DNA of 64,000 nt from Przewalskia tangutica (lineage: Eukaryota; Streptophyta; Magnoliopsida; Solanales; Solanaceae), in assembly GCA_029844215.1 (NCBI GenBank), contig CM056725.1, forward strand, positions 40,454,485 to 40,518,484, written 5' to 3'. The notes under the pieces were generated by a model. It saw nothing but the letters and a program-made list of their open reading frames with translations, searched no databases and was not told the origin of the DNA. Numbering within the stretch: position 1 is the stretch's first letter; each line of letters begins with the position of its first letter. A program made the position numbers and the translations under genes. Positions 1 to 10,650 of the stretch are shown here, piece after piece.

Positions 1-967
1 TTCCCGTCAGGACGACTTTTCGGTGAGGATTATGCGCACTTTACATCCGAGAGATCGTCAGACTGCATGGAGTCCCTATTTCGATCATATCAGACAGAGG
101 AGCCCAGTTTACGGCTAACTTCTGGAGGTCTTTCCAGAGGGGTTTAGGGACGCAGGTGAGCCTGAGTACTGCATTCCATCCACAGACAGACGGACAGGCA
201 GAGCGCACTATCCAGACTCTTGAGGATATGCTGCGAGCCTATGTTATCGACTTCAGGGGTAGCTGGGAGGATCATTTGCCTCTAGTTGAGTTTGCATATA
301 ATAATAGCTACCACTCCAGTATTCAGATGGCGCCTTATGAGGCCTTGTATGGGAGGAAGTGCAGATCGCCGATAGGTTGGTTTGATGTAGGCGAGGTACA
401 GTTAGTGGGACCAGATTTGGTGCAGCAGGCAGTGGGTAAGGTGAAGCTTATCCAGGAGCGGTTGCTGACAGCTCAGAGTCGACAGAAGTCATATGCAGAT
501 CATCGTCGTCGGCATCTGGAGTTCGAGGTTGATGATTGGGTTTTCCTGAAGGTGTCACCCATGAAGGGTGTGATGAGATTCGGGAAGAAACTCAGCCCAA
601 GGTACATTGGGCCGTATCAGATTGTCCGCAGGGTAGGCAAGGTTGCCTATGAGTTGGATCTGCCGTCTGATCTGGAGGCAGTGCATCCGGTGTTTCATGT
701 TTCTATGCTGAGGAGATGTATAGGGGATCCATCTAGAGTGCACCCGATTGACGATGTCCAGGTGACCGAGGGGTTATCGTATGAAGAGACTCCCATAGCG
801 ATAATCGATCGTCAGGTTAGCCGTCTGCGGACGGGGCGTGGCTTCACAAAGTCTTGTGGCGGAACGAGCTCAGGGAGGAGATGACGTGGGAAGCTGAGGA
901 GGACATGAGGCAGAAGTATCCTCACCTATTCCCCACACCTCCAGGTAACTCACTTTCCTACTTGTAA
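1..967 (+). CDS. pol 3' end: integrase core (partial), GPY/F domain, chromodomain-like tail
   Basis: This is the C-terminal half of a Ty3/gypsy integrase, which joins element cDNA to host DNA in the nucleus. The second catalytic Asp is codon 93-95 (ISDRGAQFT). The catalytic Glu is codon 201-203 (HPQTDGQAERT), which gives the expected 35-residue spacing. The open frame 156-884 continues through the MAPYEALYGRKCRSP block to a GPY motif at residues 152-154. The frame that reads VLWRNELREEMTWEAEEDM, a chromodomain-like end, runs from about 849 to the stop at 965-967, so one base is gained or lost near 820-850. Two bases also seem missing near 25-45. The residue pattern is that of the Tekay/Del lineage. 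The best-preserved integrase in the window. Confidence 0.9.
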
Positions 968-1069
968 ATTTCATTGTCATATCTGTTTGAGTGTTGTATT
1001 GTGGCCATGTGTGGCATTTGCAAACTGTTTAAGTATTGAAGAACTTTATCGTTATCTGTCTTGGGAAGG

Positions 1070-1104
1070 AACATTCGGGACGAATATTTCTAAGAAGGGG
1101 AGAA
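1070..1104 (+). other. PPT-proximal inverted repeat and polypurine tract of A1
   Basis: The inverted repeat AACATTCG-GGA-CGAATATT occupies 1070-1088; one arm position differs from the other copies. The polypurine tract aagaaggggagaa follows and abuts the LTR start TG at 1105. The tract primes plus-strand DNA synthesis. Confidence 0.85.
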
Positions 1105-1321
1105 TGTTATACCCCGTATTTCCAGAGTATGTACGCGAGGGCATACGTACAAAAGTTTAGCCTTAAGGTTAGGCATTGGACGAAAAAGTTTGGGCACACC
1201 TATCAAACAGAATCGTTTTCCGACAAAACGTTTTACAAAACTTGCGAAGGGAAAATTCTGGCTATGCCATTTCTAATTTTTGCGGATTTTTCCGAGAGAC
1301 GGAACATTTTTGGGCCAACGA

Positions 1322-1577
1322 GAGGGTGACACTTGTCACCCTCAAGTGGACGACAATGGGGGTTTTTGCCTTGGACGATTGGGAGGGTTTTGGGACCTAA
1401 AGCATGGGCCATTGTTTGTGGAGTGATTTGAGGAGTAGGTTAGGGGGCACTTGGGAAAATCTTGGCCCTCCACTTGACCCCCACTTGGCTTGATCATGGC
1501 CATTGGTTTCCCTATAAATACCCCCCCCCCTCCCCCTTTGAAGACTTATTCATTCACTCCACAAATCTCCAAGTCTT
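1322..1577 (+). promoter_or_regulatory. A1 LTR U3 promoter: palindrome, TATA box, start-site stem
   Basis: The palindrome gagggtgacacttgtcaccctc (one central mismatch pair) is at 1322-1343. TATAAATA is at 1513-1520, followed by a long C run. AAGACTT (1541-1547) and AAGTCTT (1571-1577) form an inverted pair about 28 bp after the TATA box, where transcription would begin. Confidence 0.75.
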
Positions 1578-2274
1578 GAAATCCCTTCTTCCCCCCTTTG
1601 TGAGCTTCTCGTCCTAGCCTCACTTCCCCCCTCTAGAGAGCCTAGCCGAAACACCCCTCTCCCCCCCTCTAGCCTAGTGGCTTTGGCCGAGAGCCTCCCC
1701 CCCCCCTTGGTAGAAAGTTGTCTTCCAAGTATAGCCACTATTCCAAAATACCCTAGCCCTAAATCTCTTTTAGTAATTAAGTAGAAGTTGTTGGAAACTT
1801 CTAAGGGTTCTTGGAGCTATCGGAGCGTGCAAACTAGGAGCTAAACCTTGCTCAAGATCGACTTTTAACTAGGATAATTTTGGGCTTATCGAGGTAAATA
1901 CTCTTGTCCTTCTATTGTAATTGGATATTACATATAAGAATAGTATAGACTTGAGTATATGATACACTGAAGGATATTAAAGAATAGAATTGAACTGTAC
2001 TTACATAAGACTGTTTTCACAGTAGACTGGTATAATTACCGGGTAGGGAAGTGCTGCCCGATTTTCCGTAGAATAGTGAACCCTCTGTTTAGAATGTCCA
2101 ACAGAGTAGTATAGACATTGATAGATGTCTTTGACTATTATAGACTGATACTCTGCGCGCGGCATATTCGACTTGGCAGGTGGATTTCGCCGAGAAGGTA
2201 TGTGATTCTTCCTATACTCTTAAGCATGATATTTTAAAATATATATATATTACGGTAGACATACATGTGTTAAC

Positions 2275-2357
2275 TGAATAATAATTACGACAATGTCTTT
2301 TGACTTAAGCCTGAATAATAATTACGGCAATGTCTTTTGACTTAAGCCTGAATAATA
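2275..2357 (+). repeat. 37-bp tandem duplication in A1 LTR
   Basis: The block tgaataataattacg..aatgtcttttgacttaagcc occurs twice at a 37-bp period and then starts a third time. Element E has one copy at 5875. F (near 11911) and C (near 40895) have two in reverse orientation. Confidence 0.85.
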
Positions 2358-2679
2358 AGAATTTTGATGCATTTCAAAAGAATACTGAATCATTTTAACA
2401 GAAGAGAAATATTTGGTTTTTAAACAAAAAGCTTAAGAGTTATACTAGCTTTATGGGAAGTTAGGTATAACAACTTAAGAAAGATAAAAGGAATTGTTTA
2501 CTTATTTGTTATAAAAAAACCTCAGATCGATTTACGTAAGGTGTAGTAAGATTGTTTGATAAATAGACATATTATGATGCTACGTGTGTTAGTGTCTTGT
2601 GATGTTGTGAAAGGGGGTCATTCTTGTTGTGCTTACGTTGCTAAACGGTAAGTCAGTTGTAATGTTATTATATCACCTA

Positions 2680-2960
2680 CCCCCTTGACTTGTTATACCG
2701 AGGGCTTGCCACCCTTGATGCGGGTCTATACGGCTATGCGATCCATGTGACTATCGCGAGTCGCGGAGTTCCGGTGATTGATCATTCGGTGTTTTATCCC
2801 GACGGGGATGCCCTATGCGGTCCGTGTGACTATGCGGTCTATTGAGACTATGCGGTGCGGAGTCGAGGAGGTACAGGGGTTAGCTACCGTGCGAGGAATA
2901 CCTCATGCGGGTGCGTGTCGACTATGCGGATCGGAAGTCGTGATTAGCGCATAATGATAC
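2680..2960 (+). repeat. GC-rich degenerate repeat slot in A1 LTR leader
   Basis: A GC-rich island in an AT-rich LTR, built of imperfect repeats with cores such as gatgcgggtc, ctatgcggtc and tgactatgcgg. It matches L3 of element E at 21890-22200 and occupies the position where other LTRs carry different minisatellites. Confidence 0.7.
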
Positions 2961-3560
2961 TATGGGCGATTGGCCTTCGATCATTCGCGCCTAGAAAAGA
3001 CACATTCTGATTTACCTATTATTGTTCTTGTTTGTGATATGGCACTATGTGCAATTGAACTGATTGTATTTGCAAATGGTTTTAAATACTTTGATTTCAT
3101 TTAAGTACTTTACAGTTTCACATACTTGGTACCTGTTGTACTGACCTCCTTCGGGGGGCTGCGTTCATGCCGCAGGTAAGGGCAAGCAGGTGCTAGATCC
3201 ACATCCTTAGGATCTTTTGCTTTGGTGTCAGGAGCTACATCTTCTCCGGGGGCTCGACTTTTGGGTATGATCTCCCTGTTGTTGTATATAGTTTTGTACA
3301 TTCAGGGTATGGCGGGGCCCTGTCCCGCCATAGTTGTTTATCTTCTTAGAGGTCTGTAGTCCTATTGTATAGTTGGGATGTAACTGCAAAACTATGTTTA
3401 TATATATATGCCGAAAGGCGACATTTTCTCACATAAAACTGTGTCTCATTTTACAACTGTTTCATGTCTTGTTTTTATATTCCGCTGATTTTCTCTGATG
3501 TATGACTGCTTGGGTGCCTGGGTAAGGCACCAGTCACGGGCCCTGGATTGGGTCGTGACA

Positions 3561-4611
3561 ATCTCAATCGAAAGATCCCGGAAAAGTGTCATTTTTGTAT
3601 TAGTCGCAAGGTGAAAACCTAAGTCTCTTTCATAGGTTTGGATTGGAAATTAAAGAAAAGTTGTTTGTGATCTTCTAAGGGATTCAAGTGGCGGATTGGA
3701 GTGTCAAGGAGAGGCTCTAAGTTGCTAAGGAGCGACTTCGAATCTTGAAGTTGGATTAAGGCTCGTTAAGGTAACAATATTGTTCTCTTAAGTGTTATAA
3801 GATTACATATTGTTGTAGCCTTACATTTTAACTAGCATGAAGTATATGTATTAAAGATTGATAAGTGTTATGGATATTGGAAGCCTAAATCCTAAATGAC
3901 ATTATTAGCCTTTCGAAATTGAAATACAATTTGGTCGATAATTAGAATCGTCGCATGTTATCTACTTGAAGATTGTAGTTGTTATAATCGATTTCGGCTT
4001 GATAACATGTTATACTAAACAACTTGGATTGAAAAGGAATTGGAAAAGTCTTTGTGTTGTTGTACATCAAATTGCCGAAAATGACATTGTCTTTTGGACT
4101 AGTTTGATATCAATTGTGGGGCGGAATTTTACACGTCTTGTTAGGCGTGTTATCCCCTATTGTTAACTACATTGTTGAGCCTTAAATGTGGCGTGTTTGG
4201 TTATTGAATTCGGGCCTTGAAAAAGGTGGAAAAGTATGTAGAAACAAAGGAAGTGCTGTCCGATTTTCCGTAGAATTTAGTGACTTTGCACTTAGAATAT
4301 TCTACGTTTGAAGTTAGAAGCTAATAGACGTATTATGGTCATTATAGGTTGACATACTACGTGCGGCATATTGGACTTAGCAAGTGGATTGAACCGAAGA
4401 GGTATGTGGAACTTTCCTACCTCTTGAGCATGAATAGTTGTAAAGATATAGTATGGTAGACGTACGAGATTTTGATGAATCTAGTTTCATTTGATATCCT
4501 TGACTTGTTTTAAGAATGTCCAAGTTGGTTGAGTTAGGGAATTATCTCACTTGTTTTAAAGATTAAGGATATCTTAGCTTCTAATAGTTAAGAGACTTGA
4601 AGTATTTTGAA
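3561..4611 (+). repeat. AUT 5' LTR, middle part (family B)
   Basis: Homologous in reverse complement to the family-B solo LTR near 52400-53262; the shared blocks include aaagat..cggaaaagtg, tattagtcgcaagg and the gcggattgga block. It is cut on the left by A1 and on the right by E, whose TSD copy is 4607-4611 (ttgaa). No ORF of interest. Confidence 0.85.
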
Positions 4612-7495
4612 TGTTATACCCCGTATTTCCAGAGTATGTACGTGAGGGCGTACGTATAAAAGTTTAAGCCTTAAAGTGAGGCTAGGACCGAAATTTTGTT
4701 CACAACTACCGAAAGGAATCGTTTTTCGACGAAACGTTTTACAAAACTTGCGAAGGGAAAATTCCGGCTATGTCATTTATATTTTTTGCGGATTTTTCCG
4801 AGAGACGAAATATTTTGGACCAACGAGAGGGCGACACTTGTCACCCTCAAGTTGGTGGAGTGAAGGACGGCAAGTTGGACGATTTGGAAGTCAAGAGTTG
4901 GTAGGATATTTGTGATATTTTTGTGTGGTAGTTGGATAAGGTACACATGGATGAATCCTCACCCTACACTTGCCTACTACTTGGCATGATCTTGGCCATT
5001 GATTTCCCTATAAATACCCCCCCCCCCCTTTGTGAAGACTTATTCATCCACAAAATCCCTAAGTCTTGAAATCCATTCCCCCCCTCTCTTGAGAGCTCTA
5101 GCCGAGAGCACCCCTCCCCCTTTGAGAAGGCCCTTGGCCGAGGGGTACACCCCCCCTCCTAGTGGCCTTGGCCGAGGGGTACCCCCCTACCTTGAGTTGT
5201 TTTCGTAAAATACACCCCCCCTCTTGGTAGAAATACTCTCCAAGTATTGTTACTATTCCAAAATACCTTGGCCCATATACCTTGTAGTATTCCAAGGTTA
5301 CACTTATACTAAAAGCCCAGAAATACTATTATACTTCCCTTCAGTCGCAAAAACGAAACCCTAAGGAAAATCTCCATAGTTGGTTGGAGTATTAAGAAGA
5401 AGTTGCGTAGAACTTCTAAGGGTTGTTTGGAGCGGGTTGGAGCACCCGGAGTAGGAGCTAAACGTTGCTCAGGATCGACATTAAACTTGGATAATTTTGG
5501 GCTTACCGAGGTAAATAATCCTATCCTTCTATTGTAATTGGAAATTACATACTGTAGTTGTATAGAATTGAATATAAGATTCATAGAAGAGAATTGAACT
5601 GTAATAGAAGGATATTACAGAATAGACTTGAACCGAATCACATCGTAAGAATATTCTACAAGAGTAGTCTAGGCATTGATAGACTTGTATAACCCTTATA
5701 GGTTGATTGATGAGTAGCATGTACTACTTGAAAGGTGGACGAGGCTAGCCGGGTTATAGCCGTGGAGCGTTTTGCTAATAGTCGATAATCGTCGCGAGGT
5801 ATGTGATTCTTCCTATACTCTTGAGCATGATATTTTAAAATATATATATAGTACGGTAGACGTACGTGTGTTAACTGAATAATAATTACGGCAATGTCTT
5901 TTGACTTAAGCCTGAATAATAAGAATCTTGAAGTATTTCAAGAGGATTAAGAAACCTTTTTGAAAGAAGAGTAGTACTTGGTTTTAAAACTTAAAAGTTA
6001 TACTATCTTTATGGAAAGTTAGGTATAACGACTTAAGGAAGGTAAAGAGAATGGTTTATTGATTTAAGAAGTTAAGAGACTTGATCTTAAAAGATAAGAG
6101 ACTTGACTTAATTGAATTAATCTGAATTTTGTTAAAAAGTGTGAAACCTCATTCGTGAGTAATGAGTACTTGGTTTTAAAAGGAATAATGTTTCTTGATT
6201 TGAAATCGGAAGAAGTATCGAACAAACCATGCAGCGTTAATAAGGAAATGTATTGACTAATTAAGTATTATTAAAACCAGTAGAAACCTCCATCTGCATA
6301 GAAGCTAAGATGAGACAAAATGATATTACATTTCCTAGATCATGGCTGCTTAAATAAGATTGATTATGAACAAGAATAACCTACTCACATATAAGGCATA
6401 TGTATCTCAAATTGTTTTAAAGGAGAACTATATCATTAAGTGATTAAAAACTATGAACTACGAAACCTTTCGAAAATGAGAAACTTAAGCATTTGGAATT
6501 AGGCAAACTTGAACGTTTGGAAAATAATGTTGTTACTTGATTTACAAAGGGAAGTGTTTTGGTTTACTTAAAAGGATAGTCACACTATTTTTATACTGCG
6601 GGTATTGTGTGACTTTTTGAAAGAAATGGATCTTTTAAAAAGAGTTAATGTATGAAGTACTTTGGGGATAAAAACCTGAAATTGTTAACATAAAGTAGAA
6701 AGTACCTTGTGTGAATAACTTGATTGTGTTGGTTTGTGATAGCCTTGTAATACTTTCTTGTTGATTTGATAAGTAGACGTGATATGATGCTATGTGTGTT
6801 AGTGTCTTGTAACGTTTGTGAAAGAGAGTATTCTTGTTGTGCTTATGTTGTTTAACGAGGAATACCTCATGCGGGTCTGTGTGTGACCTATGCGGGCTGC
6901 GGGAAGTCCAGGATTAGGCACGCATAATGATACTATGGGCGATTGGCCTTGCTTCGATCATTCGCGGCCTAGAAAAGACACATTACGCTTTATCTACCTT
7001 GCTCTTGTTCATGTTGGCACTATGTGCGATTGAACCGGTTGTGTTTGCAAATGGTTTTAAATACTTTGATTTTACTTGATTTTTACGCTTTCACATACTT
7101 GGTACTGTTATCGACCTCTTGGCGTTCATGCCGCAGTAGGTACACCGATCGCTGATCCTCGCCTTAGGGTCACACAATTCAGCGTTTGGGAAGCTCCGTT
7201 TCTTGGAGCTTATCGGTGGTATAGTCCCCTCGTTGTAGGTACTTACATTCGTGGTATGGCGGGCCCGTCCCGCCATTGTTGTCATATCATTCTTAGAGGT
7301 GCAGAACACCGCTGTGGCGAGTTGTAAAAAGGATATCGTTTGTTGTTATATATATTTATGCCGAAAGGCAAGTTTTCTCAGAATTGCGTTTCATATTTCA
7401 TATTATGTCATGTCTTGTTTTATATTCCATTGACACTCGATGTATGTCTACTTGGGTGCGGGTAAGGCACCATCCACGCCCGGTTCGTCGTGACA
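4612..7495 (+). repeat. 5' LTR of E (2884 bp)
   Basis: TGTTATACCCCGTATTTCC at the start and TCGTCGTGACA at the end. It is nearly identical to 19629-22750 except for about 240 bp lost from the GC-rich slot: the sequence jumps from gcttatgttgtttaacg (near 6855) to the gaatacctcatgcggg block. Confidence 0.93.
4827..5067 (+). promoter_or_regulatory. E 5' LTR promoter: palindrome, TATA box, start-site stem
   Basis: A near-palindrome gagggcgacacttgtcaccctc is at 4827-4848. TATAAATA at 5009-5016 is followed by a C run. AAGACTT (5035) pairs with AAGTCTT (5061). C-rich modules containing ttggccgaggggtac follow in the leader at about 5130-5185. Confidence 0.75.
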
Positions 7496-7499
7496 AAAG

Positions 7500-7512
7500 T
7501 GGTATCGTGAGC
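7500..7512 (+). other. Primer binding site of E (tRNA-Met type, altered)
   Basis: Four bases after the LTR end. It reads TGGTATCGTGAGC where the intact site at 63565-63576 reads TGGTATCAGAGC. The difference falls at the CAG. Confidence 0.8.
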
Positions 7513-7698
7513 GCTTAATCCTCGAAAAGTGTCTACAGATCGTATCTAGTAGAGTCTTGATTATCTGTGTTGTGCACCACACCAATAATCGTGAGGCTAT
7601 AGGATATTTAGGATTGGTTTCATTCTTCTCACTCGAGATCGTGCCTTAGAGCCGTGTTATAAGTTGGACCCTCTAACGTATTTCTTTCCCTTACCGCT

Positions 7699-8725
7699 AT
7701 GCCTCCGCGTAAAGCGCACCGCCCGAGAGGAAAGGCAGCGAGGAGCCGCGAGTAGAGTCTGAGAGAGGTTACGAGGGCACAGGCCCAATCATCACCTAGG
7801 GTAGTGCTTCATTCGGGGAGTTCTGCTACGTCGCTAGCCCCAGCAGATTTTAGAACGGCGGCAGCAGTTCCTACTGCGGCCATGATATTTGAACCTTTAT
7901 TTCCACGACCAGTAGCAGAAAGTATAGATTGCAAAGAGACGACCCTGTTACTAGCTAAGGATGTAGCTACCAGAGAGTATATGATGTACCTATTTATCAT
8001 GGGTCATGATGACTATCTAAGAGAGGATTGCGCAAGAATAGCTCGTCAGTCAGGCTTGAGCATGGCCTGCGTACGGGCTTATGCGCAGCAGGCCGAGAAA
8101 CGTAGAGATCGACAGATTAATAAAGGAGAGCCGAAGAGGGCCCGATCGCCAGGATCCTTTGGTAACTTTCAAGGCAAACCGCCTCAGCAGCAGATTAGAT
8201 ATACACCTCCACCGATCGAGTGGTCCTCCACGCACTTCGTGACGTTCGGGTATGCAGAGTTGGACGTAACTCGTGGCTTCCGGTTCACAGCTACACGTAG
8301 ATTCCAGCCAGCCGGATTCAGTTTTTTTCCCCAGTGTTCACAGTGTGACAGACGTCACCCCGGGGAATGTCGTTTTTTTAGTTGGTACTTGTTTTACATG
8401 CGGCCGTCGAGCCGTATGTCGAAAAGTGTCCTAGTAGGAGGGATGCAGTAGGAGGACTCACCATCGATCGATTCTTGATTCGATGGTTCGGAGAAGAAGG
8501 GGTGTTAGCCAGAGGAGGCCACCCCCACCTCGTTGTGGCCGTTGCGGTAAGTGTCATTGTGGGGAGTGTCGTACTACTTCGACAGCTTGTTATGCTTGCG
8601 GCCAGCAGGGCCATTTTGCGAGGAATTGTCCGACCAAGGGTGGTGCGGATGGGGAGACTCAGCCTTCGGGATCAGTGACTAGTTCATCACCTTCCCCAGC
8701 TATGCGTCCAGCAGGGCAGGATTGA
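7699..8725 (+). pseudogene. gag: gag of E, frameshifted, short N-terminal part
   Basis: Gag packages element RNA and forms the particle. The start atgcctccgcgtaaa at 7699 is shared in form with all other gags here, but this frame stops at 7753-7755. The frame 7804-8451 holds a capsid-end block (ARIARQSGLSMACVRAYAQQ) and then the SFGNFQGKPPQQQ linker. A zinc-knuckle pair lies in another frame at 8483-8725: a first unit CGRCGKCHCGEC and a canonical CCHC unit CYACGQQGHFARNC. At least two frameshifts separate these. Compared with the gags of D, F and C, the central capsid part is missing or replaced by a sequence shared with G. The copy is non-coding as read, though consensus errors may account for some of the breaks. 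Confidence 0.85.
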
Positions 8726-9300
8726 TTGGAACGGCAGAGGGTAGTGAAGCAGTAGATACAGGTGTATCCTTAACCCTCTAGAGATTGTATGTGTGATAAG
8801 ATAAGTATATCTTAAGTGTTACGTTCAGTTAACATTGTGTAGATTGTGATTAGAGATCATGGTTAGTTAACCGGGTAAGATTGGGGGGCAGAGAAAGTGT
8901 GAGCCTTAGAGTTTTATACGTAGGGACCTTAGAGGTAAGGCCATCTCGAGTAAAAGATGTATTTTTTTTTATGTGTTTGACCCTTATCGGAGTGCATAGT
9001 GCACGTGAGATATAGTTGTATAATAAGTCCCTGAATAGTGTGAAATGAAAGAGGGTAGTTGAGCTAAGAAGACCGTTAGGTTTTCGTAACTTGATTAGTG
9101 AGATTGTTCCGGATCGGGGAGCAAGTGTTTGGCGCGAAAGTGGGTCGGGTTGAGGCCATGTCGCGGGTCAACCCGCAGCCTGTTTGGTGGTGGGGTCAGT
9201 TTGTGGTGGTCCCGCCAGGTGGTGGGGTCATGAGGGTGTTAGGCCCAAGTTTAGTTAACCATCGTACGAGTTCGTGGATGCATTCGACCAGTAGTCGGGC
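8726..9300 (+). other. Spacer between gag and integrase remnant in E
   Basis: No convincing coding sequence. It is shared with G (33090-33540) and, reversed, with F (13500-13969), C (42420-42937) and D (61700-62264). Recognisable blocks are ttaggcccaagtttagttaacc near 9240 and the GC-rich part at 9110-9240. Confidence 0.7.
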
Positions 9301-9692
9301 CGATGAGGTCAGCCCCTCTTGTCTTTTAGTCGAGACCGTTTACCCGGCAGAGGGCTATGCGAGATGTTATATCTGGAAGGTTGTGAGGCTGCACGAGGTG
9401 CCTACCTTCACCTTATGACAGACAGTGGAGCCCAGGTTACGGCTGTTTCTTTTCTGGAGGTTTTACCAGGCAGGGTTAGGAACTCAGGTGAGTCTCGATC
9501 GTCGCCTCGTGCCGTGGTTTGGATTTCAGGGGTAGCTGTAAGGATTATTTGCCTCTTGGTTGAGTGTGTATTATAATAGCTACCATATCAGTATTCGGAT
9601 GCCGCCTTATGAAGCCTTGTAGGGGCGGAAGTGTAAGTTGCCGGTCGATTTGGTTCGATGTTGGCAAGGTTCAGATAGTTGGTTCATGCATG
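9301..9692 (+). pseudogene. Integrase remnant of E, left part
   Basis: This aligns by eye to the integrase core of A1 and AUT. It keeps the ggctatgcgag..ggaaggttgtgaggctgcac block (YARLYIREIVRLHG region), gacagtggagcccaggttacggct (SDRGAQFTA region) and gccttatgaagccttgt (PYEALY region). The HPQTDGQAERT segment with the catalytic Glu is absent, and stops occur in every frame. It ends at the TSD of F (9693-9697) and continues at 18929. Confidence 0.8.
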
Positions 9693-10349
9693 TTTCGTGT
9701 AACGCCCCGAACCCGGGCCCGTTACTGGTGCCTTACCCCGGGCACCCTAGTGATACAACATCAGAGAAAACCAGCGGAAAATAAAACACGAGTCATGAAA
9801 CAAGAGATATAATAATAAACAGGCCCAAAAGCGGTTGCCTTCAGATATACATAAAGCTCGAGCAGTTTAATCCTTTACAACCCCGCCCACAACAGCATTA
9901 CTACTGCACTTAAGATTTACAACGATCGTGGGACGGGGCCCCGCCATACCCCGAATGTACAAGAACCTACAACTCGTGGAAACACATACCAAAAGATAAG
10001 CCTCCGAGAAACGGAGCTTCCATTCTGCCGAACTGTGATCCTATGAGCGAGGATCCACGGCCGTGTACCTCTACTGCGGCATGAACAGCCCGGGCGAGGT
10101 CGATCTAACAGTACCAAGTATGTGAAATCGTAAAAATCAGTAAATGAAATCATAATAGTCTAGATAAAGCGGGAGACATGTATGATAACCAAACTACGAT
10201 TCACAACATAATAGCGATCATGTCAAGCCGTGGACTCACGCCTCTAGTCATCCTCATGCGTGGAACTCTTTCCTCACCGCCGGCCTAGGTACAAATCATG
10301 TGATACGTATAACAGGTCTCGGCCCATCTTATGGACCCAATATAGAAAC

Positions 10350-10650
10350 GTGTGGAATACATTCCCGGATGAACCGGTAGTCGGTGAAATACATTCCCGG
10401 ATGAACCGGTAGTCAAGTGAAATACATTCCCGGATGAACCGGTAGTCAAGTGAAATACATTCCCGGATGAACCGGTAGTCAAGTGAAATACATTCCCGGA
10501 TGAACCGGTAATCAAGTGAGATACATTCCCGGATGAACCGTGTCAAGTGAGATACATTCCCGGATGAACCGGTAATCAAGTGAGATACATTCCCGGATGA
10601 ACCGGTAATCAAGTGAGATACATTCCCGGATGAACCGGTAGTCGAGTGAA
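10350..10650 (-). repeat. 33-bp minisatellite in F 3' LTR (about 9 copies)
   Basis: Direct repeats with period 33 and unit core gaaatacattcccggatgaa plus ccggtagtcaa, head to tail with no spacers. The period is a multiple of three, so long open frames with an 11-residue repeat arise by chance on the minus strand. Confidence 0.93.

Larger units (their letters stand above)
1..3560 (+). mobile_element. 3' end of Tekay-like Ty3/gypsy LTR retrotransposon A1
   Basis: The order is integrase 3' end, short 3' UTR, polypurine tract, then a complete 3' LTR ending TGACA, so this is the right end of a plus-strand element whose body lies left of the window. The right flank starts atctc at 3561 and is family-B LTR sequence, so A1 inserted into the LTR of AUT. 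The LTR is the same type as those of element E (same start, U3 palindrome, TATA box and leader blocks). Because it carries a nearly intact integrase end, A1 may be the autonomous relative of the gag-only elements. The left TSD cannot be checked. Confidence 0.9.
1105..3560 (+). repeat. 3' LTR of A1 (2456 bp)
   Basis: Starts TGTTATACCCCGTATTTCC right after the PPT and ends GGGTCGTGACA, with TG...CA termini. It carries a U3 palindrome at 1322, a TATA box at 1513, a pyrimidine-rich start of R, a 37-bp tandem duplication, a GC-rich slot at 2680-2960, and the conserved end block with gccgaaaggc near 3410. It is the shortest LTR in the window. It lacks several hundred bases of the AT-rich central part found in E's LTRs. 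Confidence 0.92.

Noticed and set aside
1..967. Phage or host integrase gene
   Set aside because: D,D(35)E with GPY/F, followed by PPT and LTR, is a Ty3/gypsy retrotransposon arrangement.
3561..4611. Unique host DNA between A1 and E
   Set aside because: It aligns in reverse to the family-B solo LTR near 53000 and rejoins 22756-24174.
4676..4915. 79-residue frame, identical at 19693-19932, and similar frames at 1036-1400, 28896 and 34745
   Set aside because: These are U3 sequences of LTRs, duplicated with the element. They lie upstream of the TATA box and show no domain.
10350..10650. CRISPR-like array
   Set aside because: The units are contiguous with no unique spacers, and they lie inside a plant LTR.
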